Shown here: positions 5,864 to 10,781 of the stretch, piece after piece
Layout: the number at the start of each line of letters is the position of its first letter
Numbering within the stretch: position 1 is the first letter of the stretch
Assembly (NCBI GenBank): GCA_903932805.1
Contig: CAIZHO010000182.1
Location: 1-10,781 of the forward strand
DNA: 10,781 bases
Direction of reading: 5' to 3'
Origin: an uncultured Roseiflexaceae bacterium
Lineage (GTDB): Bacteria; Chloroflexota; Chloroflexia; Chloroflexales; Roseiflexaceae
Position numbers and translations under genes: made by a program
Notes under the pieces: model-generated
What the model was told of the DNA's origin: nothing
Seen by the model: the letters and a program-made list of their open reading frames with translations, nothing else
Database searches by the model: none

Positions 5864-7012
5864 ATGGAAGCACGGATTGTGGCATGGCTGCAACGGTTGG
5901 TCCAGATCCCGAGCGTGAATCCCGCGCATGCAGGACCCACTGCGCAAACGACGGGCGAAGGGGCGATGGTGACCGTCCTTGCGCAGATTTTCGGTGATCT
6001 GGATGCAGACGAAATCATCTATGACCCCGTACTCCCGAAGCGGGACAACATCTATGCAATCTGGCATGGCAGCGACTCAGCCGTTGCGTTGCTCGATGTA
6101 CACCTCGATACCGTCGGGGTTGAGCAGATGACCATCGACCCGTTCGGCGCGGATGTGCGTGATGGACGCGTCTATGGCAGAGGAGCGGTCGACACCAAAG
6201 CGTCACTTGCCGTGGCACTCGCGGTCATCGAAGCACAGGTGCGCAGTGGCGCACCGTTCGAACAGACCATTATGATTGCATGTACCGTCGACGAAGAAGA
6301 ACTCGGGAGCGGTGCAATTGCCCTAGCAGCCTGGCTGCGGATGCGAAAACTCCGCCCACAGACCATGATCGTCGCTGAACCCACCGAATGCCGAGCCGTC
6401 TACGGACACACCGGTTTGGTCCGTCTGTGGGTACATACGCAGGGGGTCGCGGTACACACATCGCAACCCGACCGTGGGGTCAATGCAATCGCCGCCATGC
6501 TGCCCGTCGTCAATGCATATATTGCAGAGCACCAACGCCTGCAGACGACCACACCAGCGGCTCTCGGGCATGGGACATTAACGGTTTCGCTTATCAACGG
6601 TGGCCGAGGGATGAACATCGTCCCTGATGCGTGTCGGATTGGTATTGATCGCCGTGTGGTAGATGGAGAATCCGCCGCTGACGTGCAACGCCAACTCGAA
6701 GCGCTGGCCGCTCATGCTTCGGACGGACAGGCGACGTTTACCTTTGTCACGAGCGCCGAGGCGTTGTATCAAGACCCCGCACATCCATGGGTGGCAGAGC
6801 TCTGTCTGTTCCACGGGACCACACCGACCACTGCGCCGTATGGCACTAATGCGTTTGCCTACGGTGACATCCCGCATTGTTGTGTCGTCTATGGGCCGGG
6901 CTCGATCGCGCAGGCGCACACCGAAGACGAATGGGTGTCTGTTGCTGAACTCAATCGGGCTGCCGCATGGTATCGCCAGTGGTGGCGTGTGGGCAGTGAA
7001 CCAAACGCATAG
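5864..7012 (+). CDS. M20-family metallopeptidase / deacylase (ArgE/DapE-like), intact active site
   Basis: A 382-residue cytoplasmic zinc hydrolase of the M20 group, which cleaves amide bonds in N-acyl amino acids or short peptides. The metal and catalytic residues are all visible: His80 and Asp82 in LLDVHLDTVG, bridging Asp110 in VYGRGAVDTKASLA, catalytic Glu144 and ligand Glu145 in CTVDEEELGSG, Glu172 in VAEPTE, and His352 in AQAHTEDEW. The dimerisation domain lies between (about 180-295, with GHTGLVRLWVHTQG and INGGRGMNIVPDACR). Length is normal for ArgE/DapE relatives. The substrate is not clear: no arginine or lysine synthesis genes are nearby, so naming it argE or dapE would be unsafe. 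The ATG at 5864 has AAGGA in the end of the preceding gene and begins 3 bases after that gene's stop, so the two are likely co-translated. The next gene follows after 12 bases. Confidence 0.9.
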   Translation: MEARIVAWLQRLVQIPSVNPAHAGPTAQTTGEGAMVTVLAQIFGDLDADEIIYDPVLPKRDNIYAIWHGSDSAVALLDVHLDTVGVEQMTIDPFGADVRDGRVYGRGAVDTKASLAVALAVIEAQVRSGAPFEQTIMIACTVDEEELGSGAIALAAWLRMRKLRPQTMIVAEPTECRAVYGHTGLVRLWVHTQGVAVHTSQPDRGVNAIAAMLPVVNAYIAEHQRLQTTTPAALGHGTLTVSLINGGRGMNIVPDACRIGIDRRVVDGESAADVQRQLEALAAHASDGQATFTFVTSAEALYQDPAHPWVAELCLFHGTTPTTAPYGTNAFAYGDIPHCCVVYGPGSIAQAHTEDEWVSVAELNRAAAWYRQWWRVGSEPNA

Positions 7013-7024
7013 AAAGGAACGCGG

Positions 7025-8116
7025 ATGGGAACGACATCAATACACACACACGGTTGCCGTGTTTCGGATGAATGGATGATCCGGGGGATGCGTGCGGTGG
7101 TGCTCGAAAACGCCGCATTGCGGGTCACCGTTTTGCTTGATCGTGGCGCTGAGATTGTCGAGTTACGGCATAAACCGTCAGACATCGATCCGTTGCTTCG
7201 GTTGCCCGTCGCCATCCATGACCCTGCACGTGCAACCGGCTCGATCGGCGGTACGGTTGGTACATTCATGGATACATACCTTGGTGGCTGGCAAGAAATT
7301 GCCCCGTCCGGTGGACCGACCAACACCCATCGCGGTGCCTCGTATGGCCAACATGGTGAGGTGTCACTGCTGCCGTGGGATGTGATGGTGCTCGTAGATA
7401 CGCCTGAGCGCGTGACGGTCCGGTGTAGCGTGCGCGGGATTCGGACTCCGATCCGCATTGTGCGTGACATGACCATCGAAGGCACGTCACCGGTATTGCG
7501 CCTTACCGAGACCTTCAGCAACGAGGCAGGTGAGCCCATCGACATCATGTGGGGGCATCATATTGCGTATGGCTTGCCGTTCCTCAGCCATGGGGCACGG
7601 ATTGCGACCTCGGCCCGTGCAATTGAAGCCCATACCGCGGCCGCCGATGGCCCAAACCGGCTGTCACGCAATGGGGCACACGGTGCATGGCCCATGCTCG
7701 CGGGACCCGACGGTACCCCGTTCGATACAAGCATTGTGCCAGCCCATGCCGACGCACATGGAAGCGATGTTTTTTATCTGAGTAACTTTGCCGATGACAC
7801 CGCGTGGTATAGCCTGTATAGCGAACATCATCGGCTCGGCGTGGCGGTTGCATGGGATGCGACGGTCTTTTCGCATGTGTGGCAGTGGCACGAGTTCAGT
7901 CGTACCGGTGGGTTCCCCTGGTGGGGCCGTGTCCATGCGTTTGCGCTCGAGCCGTGGTGTGGGTATCCGACTGATGGGTTGTCAGCCGTCGCCACCAAGG
8001 GGAATCAGCGCATTCTGCAAGCGGGCGAGGTGATCGAAACCTTCCTGACGGTAGCGCTCTACCAAGAGCAGGCTACCCCGACCGAAGTTACACGCACGGG
8101 TGATATCACGTTCTAA
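7025..8116 (+). CDS. Aldose 1-epimerase-like protein (galactose mutarotase fold, DUF4432-like)
   Basis: A 363-residue beta-sandwich protein related to aldose 1-epimerases, which interconvert the alpha and beta anomers of sugars. Likely catalytic residues by position: His110 in YGQHGEVSLLPW, His178/179 in MWGHHIAYGLPFL, and Glu309 in FALEPWCGYP, matching the His, His, Glu set of mutarotases. A Trp- and Gly-rich segment, GTFMDTYLGGWQEIAPSGG (80-98), is typical of the DUF4432-type branch rather than classical GalM. The true substrate is unknown; it may act on a sugar derivative. It is the last gene of the operon, 12 bases after the M20 gene, with GAAAGGA (7012-7018) 6 bases before the ATG. It ends a few bases before a strong hairpin. 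A carbohydrate enzyme following two peptidase-fold genes is an unusual combination, though the GH4 genes converge on it. Confidence 0.8.
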   Translation: MGTTSIHTHGCRVSDEWMIRGMRAVVLENAALRVTVLLDRGAEIVELRHKPSDIDPLLRLPVAIHDPARATGSIGGTVGTFMDTYLGGWQEIAPSGGPTNTHRGASYGQHGEVSLLPWDVMVLVDTPERVTVRCSVRGIRTPIRIVRDMTIEGTSPVLRLTETFSNEAGEPIDIMWGHHIAYGLPFLSHGARIATSARAIEAHTAAADGPNRLSRNGAHGAWPMLAGPDGTPFDTSIVPAHADAHGSDVFYLSNFADDTAWYSLYSEHHRLGVAVAWDATVFSHVWQWHEFSRTGGFPWWGRVHAFALEPWCGYPTDGLSAVATKGNQRILQAGEVIETFLTVALYQEQATPTEVTRTGDITF

Positions 8117-8121
8117 CGAAG

Positions 8122-8151
8122 CCGGCTGCGTCGATACATCGACGCAGCCGG
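8122..8151. terminator. 13-bp GC-rich hairpin, bidirectional terminator
   Basis: CCGGCTGCGTCGA pairs perfectly with TCGACGCAGCCGG around the loop TACA. It lies 5 bases after the epimerase-like gene and 24 bases beyond the stop of the GH4 gene on the other strand. On the plus strand it is followed by TATTTG, a weak T-rich tail; no T run is seen on the minus side. Confidence 0.75.
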
Positions 8152-8175
8152 TATTTGTGCTCGTGGGAGTGCGGC

Positions 8176-9507
8176 CTACGCCACAACGGTGTGTTTGAAC
8201 TGCGGCAGATAGGCTTTGTTTTGGGCAAACATCTCGTTGACCATGGCTTTGATCTCTGCAGGTGCCAACACCGCCGCGGTTAACGGGTCGTTGAGGATCG
8301 CGTGGTACACCTTGCGTGGGTCGCCGGTCAATGCACCCGCCACTGCCATTTCTTCGATCTGAGCTGACAAGTTGGTCAACATAGCGACTTGCGGTGGAAG
8401 GGCACCGACATGCACGGGGTGGAGGCCGTCTTTGTCGACAAACACGGGCACCTCGACACAGGCATCTTGGGGCAAATTGGTAATCAGGTTGGTGTTGCGC
8501 ACATTCCCATTGAAGCGGAATGGTTCACCGCCTGCGAGTGCGTTGACGATGTAGGCGGCGTACTCATGGCCACGATTGAGGTCCAGATTGGCACTGCCAT
8601 CGAACCACGAACGGGCGTCGTCGCGCCATTCGTGCTCACGGCGCAGGTACTCATCGAGGATGTATGCATGCACACCGGGATTCCAACCGGTGCCGTGTGT
8701 GCAGTACTTTTCGATGAGGTCTGGGCGTTTGCGGAACCAGGCGTTGTACTCAGAGTTATGGCCGCTTGATTCGGTCACGTAATAATCGAGGTTGAGGAAC
8801 ATCTCGTTGCGGACAATCTCTTCATTGTAGACTTCTGGGCGCTCGGTAATGGCTTTGCGAATCAACGGGATGGCGTCTTGGCCCTTCCAGTTGTACTTGA
8901 CATACCATGCCATGTGATTGATGCCGGCGCATACGTATTCGATTTCTTCATACGGGGCACCGATCCATTGCGCGAGCATTTCGGATGTCCCTTGGACGCT
9001 GTGGCAGAGGCCGGTGATGGCAATCTTGGACTCGTGTTGCATGGCACGACAGAGCATCGCCATAGGGTTGGTGTAGTTGAGCATCATCGCTGACGGGCAG
9101 TATTTTTCCATGTCTTTGACGATGGCAAGCATTTCGGGGATGGTGCGCAATGCGCGGAAGATGCCCGATGGGCCACGCGTGTCGCCCACATTGATGTCGA
9201 TGCCGTACTTCTTGGGGATTTCGATATCGTGGCGCCAGACCTGCACGCCGCCGGCCAAAATGGTCACCATGACCACGTCGGCACCCTGGAGGGCTTCAGC
9301 TCGGTTGCGGGTAGAACGGACAGTGGCCGGGTATTTGCCCAGTTCGATGATCCGGCGGACCGACTTTTCGGCGAACTCGAGGCGTTCTTGGTCGATATCC
9401 ATCAACACTAATTCGGCATTCTTGAGTCGGTCAAAGGTCAAAATGTCACGTACCAGGGTCCGTGTGAACCCGATGCTCCCTGCGCCGATAAACGTAATCC
9501 GCGTCAT
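8176..9507 (-). CDS. GH4 family glycosidase, MelA-like (probable alpha-galactosidase)
   Basis: A 443-residue NAD- and Mn-dependent glycosidase of family GH4, cytoplasmic, using a redox-assisted elimination mechanism. The N-terminus [19 protein letters not shown] is the Rossmann nucleotide-binding start (GAGS at 8-11). NYTNP (144-148), GLCHSVQGT (166-174) and AGINHMAWY (194-202) follow; Cys168 and His198 are the expected metal ligands. The CHSVQG loop and [17 protein letters not shown] are the form seen in E. coli MelA, so alpha-galactosidase is the best call, and the length is close to MelA (about 450). GH4 substrate preference shifts easily, so other alpha-glycosides are possible. The start at 9507 is chosen over a frame reaching 9561 because the longer form adds 18 residues before the Rossmann strand. 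It overlaps the upstream GH4 gene by ATGA, with AAGGA 5 bases before the ATG. It is second in the operon. Confidence 0.9.
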   Translation of the reverse strand: MTRITFIGAGSIGFTRTLVRDILTFDRLKNAELVLMDIDQERLEFAEKSVRRIIELGKYPATVRSTRNRAEALQGADVVMVTILAGGVQVWRHDIEIPKKYGIDINVGDTRGPSGIFRALRTIPEMLAIVKDMEKYCPSAMMLNYTNPMAMLCRAMQHESKIAITGLCHSVQGTSEMLAQWIGAPYEEIEYVCAGINHMAWYVKYNWKGQDAIPLIRKAITERPEVYNEEIVRNEMFLNLDYYVTESSGHNSEYNAWFRKRPDLIEKYCTHGTGWNPGVHAYILDEYLRREHEWRDDARSWFDGSANLDLNRGHEYAAYIVNALAGGEPFRFNGNVRNTNLITNLPQDACVEVPVFVDKDGLHPVHVGALPPQVAMLTNLSAQIEEMAVAGALTGDPRKVYHAILNDPLTAAVLAPAEIKAMVNEMFAQNKAYLPQFKHTVVA

Positions 9508-10781
9508 GATTGTCCTTCTCCGTTGGTCGTTGCGTCTATGTAACTCGTCGTGTGCGCCCACAATTCAGCGCCGAGCGCTTCGACCGTGGCGAGCGAATCG
9601 ACCGAGCCGTCAATGGTCAGCGCGTGCAGAAATGCATCGCGGTTTTGGGTGAGGGCTGCCTCGACAATGACATTTACCCAGGCGTACCTGCTCGCCAGCA
9701 TCCCCGCCGTTGCGTGTCCCAATGGCGGTTGCGGGATAGGTGTGGGGATACCCTTTGCCATGTGTGCCGGTGCTTCGACAATCGCGCCATACGGCAAATC
9801 AGGGACTTGGCCCGTGTTGGGGAGATTCACTGCATAGACTTCGTCGCGCCGTTCGCGGATTGCGCGGACGATGTCGACCACTTGTTCGTGCTCACCCGAT
9901 TCGCGCAGAAACAACCGGTCGGGCAACGGGGCAACGCTAGTCGCATCTGCTTCCATCGCAGTAAATTCTGCATCACCGTCGGCAATTGTGCCTTCGAACG
10001 AAAACGCATCAATCCCTAATCGCATGCCGTAGTAGGCACCAGTGCGAAAAAACTGCGGAAAGAATTCGGTCACATGCCGGTCCAGAACTGCAGGGAACGC
10101 CCCGGTGTGCCGCAAAAGTTCCCAAGAGAATCGATTCTGATCGGCATGGGTGACGGGTACCGACTGCTGAGATACGGCATGTGCATGGAGGCGCGGCATC
10201 AGATCGACCCCGTCACTCGCAATTGCTGTCATCCAGGTCAGATGATTATACCCTGCGTACTGCGCGGTCAGCGATGCTCGTGGGAGCACCAATGTATCTG
10301 CGAGGTAATGGAGGACATGCAAGACTCCGTGACACAAGCCGATCACGGGGATCCCGACGGCGAGCTGGATGGCCTGACAAATCGGTGCCATCGGATTGGA
10401 ATAGTTGACGAACAATGCATTAGGAGCGTATGCAGCAACATCACGTGCAATAGCGACCATGGCGGGGATCATGCGGATTGCGCGTGAGCTGCCCCCTGGC
10501 CCGACGGTATCACCGACAGGCATATAGATGCCATATTGGCGCGGAATGAAGACATCTTGCTCCCACGCTCGCCGTCCCCCTACCCCCACCGTGCAGATCA
10601 CCACGGTTGCCCCCGGGAGCGCCTCGCGTCGGTCTGTGGAAGCTCGCAACCCAATCGGTGCGCCGGTTTGTGCAATCATTTTGCGGGCAAGGTGATGGGC
10701 GACCTGCAGGGCCTGCGGTTTGGGATCAACGAGACGGACCTCGCAAGGGCGCCCTGCGGCGACGAGATCTGCCAACAACCC
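9504..10781 (-). CDS. GH4 family glycosidase, divergent paralogue (partial, N-terminus off right edge)
   Basis: A GH4 protein whose reading frame is open to the right edge. About 15-20 residues, including the GAGS nucleotide-binding loop, are missing judging by alignment with the neighbouring GH4; the TTG near 10778 is not a real start. Visible motifs: [39 protein letters not shown] (metal Cys then His) and [11 protein letters not shown] (metal His). Later segments [11 protein letters not shown] and [16 protein letters not shown] are also family-typical. The active-site loop reads CHGV, not CHSV as in the MelA-like neighbour, and the region after it differs, so it probably acts on a different glycoside (perhaps of a sugar acid or glucoside). 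The exact substrate cannot be told. It overlaps the next gene by four bases (ATGA), so the two enzymes are co-translated. Confidence 0.88.
   Translation of the reverse strand, partial: GLLADLVAAGRPCEVRLVDPKPQALQVAHHLARKMIAQTGAPIGLRASTDRREALPGATVVICTVGVGGRRAWEQDVFIPRQYGIYMPVGDTVGPGGSSRAIRMIPAMVAIARDVAAYAPNALFVNYSNPMAPICQAIQLAVGIPVIGLCHGVLHVLHYLADTLVLPRASLTAQYAGYNHLTWMTAIASDGVDLMPRLHAHAVSQQSVPVTHADQNRFSWELLRHTGAFPAVLDRHVTEFFPQFFRTGAYYGMRLGIDAFSFEGTIADGDAEFTAMEADATSVAPLPDRLFLRESGEHEQVVDIVRAIRERRDEVYAVNLPNTGQVPDLPYGAIVEAPAHMAKGIPTPIPQPPLGHATAGMLASRYAWVNVIVEAALTQNRDAFLHALTIDGSVDSLATVEALGAELWAHTTSYIDATTNGEGQS
9513..9517 (-). promoter_or_regulatory. Ribosome binding site fixing the MelA-like GH4 start
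   Basis: AAGGA (within GGAGAAGGA) lies 5 bases before the ATG at 9507, inside the last codons of the upstream GH4 gene. This supports the start at the Rossmann strand rather than the upstream in-frame ATG at 9561. Confidence 0.7.

Noticed and set aside
5864..7012. Naming the M20 gene argE or dapE
   Set aside because: The motifs are shared by the whole family, and no arginine or lysine synthesis gene is nearby to settle the substrate.
9508..9561. 18-residue N-terminal extension of the MelA-like GH4
   Set aside because: GH4 proteins begin directly with the Rossmann strand; the inner ATG has AAGGA at proper spacing and an ATGA overlap.
9800..9840. LPNTG in the divergent GH4 protein as a possible sortase signal
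   Set aside because: It lies in the middle of the protein, within the family-typical segment [14 protein letters not shown], with no following membrane segment and no signal peptide expected for a cytoplasmic enzyme.
1..10781. Mobile element, CRISPR or defence island
   Set aside because: No transposase or recombinase frames, no terminal repeats, no regularly spaced repeats and no tRNA-type attachment site are seen; apart from the palindrome and dyads, repeats are trivial.

Overview
The window reads as moderately GC-rich bacterial chromosome, densely coded on both strands, with short intergenic gaps and no stretch over 300 bases without a gene. I see no tRNA, rRNA, CRISPR array, transposase or phage gene. 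The mix of an actinobacterial/Thermus-type xylose isomerase, a sortase with its own small surface substrate, a long U32 protein and NAD-dependent GH4 glycosidases fits a monoderm heterotroph. A member of the Chloroflexota is my best guess, but this is an inference from gene content, not from a marker gene.

Layout: (1) 1-563, minus strand: 5' half of a xylose isomerase gene (xylA), running off the left edge. (2) 564-728: divergent promoter region. (3) 729-3227, plus strand: a long U32-family protein with two cysteine clusters, more likely an RNA-hydroxylase-type iron-sulfur protein than a protease. (4) 3240-3275: a perfect palindrome acting as terminator for two convergent genes. (5) 3288-4438, minus strand: a two-gene unit of a small sortase-anchored surface protein (MPNTG signal) and a sortase, translationally coupled. 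(6) 4439-4618: AT-rich divergent promoter region with two copies of a TACnATATnGTA dyad, each on a predicted -10 element. (7) 4619-8116, plus strand: a three-gene operon of a membrane-embedded M28-like protein that has lost nearly all zinc ligands, an intact M20 metallopeptidase/deacylase, and an aldose 1-epimerase-like protein. (8) 8122-8151: a second convergent hairpin. (9) 8176-10781, minus strand: two overlapping GH4 glycosidase genes. The downstream one is MelA-like (alpha-galactosidase); the upstream one is divergent and runs off the right edge.

Working together: the GH4 pair, the aldose-epimerase-like protein and xylose isomerase point to sugar use (probably alpha-galactosides or related glycosides, and xylose), though they lie in separate transcription units. 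The most unusual part is the centre: a sortase and its substrate, transcribed divergently from a degenerate M28-like membrane protein that sits next to an intact M20 enzyme of the same broad peptidase clan, with a shared dyad motif in the promoter region between them.
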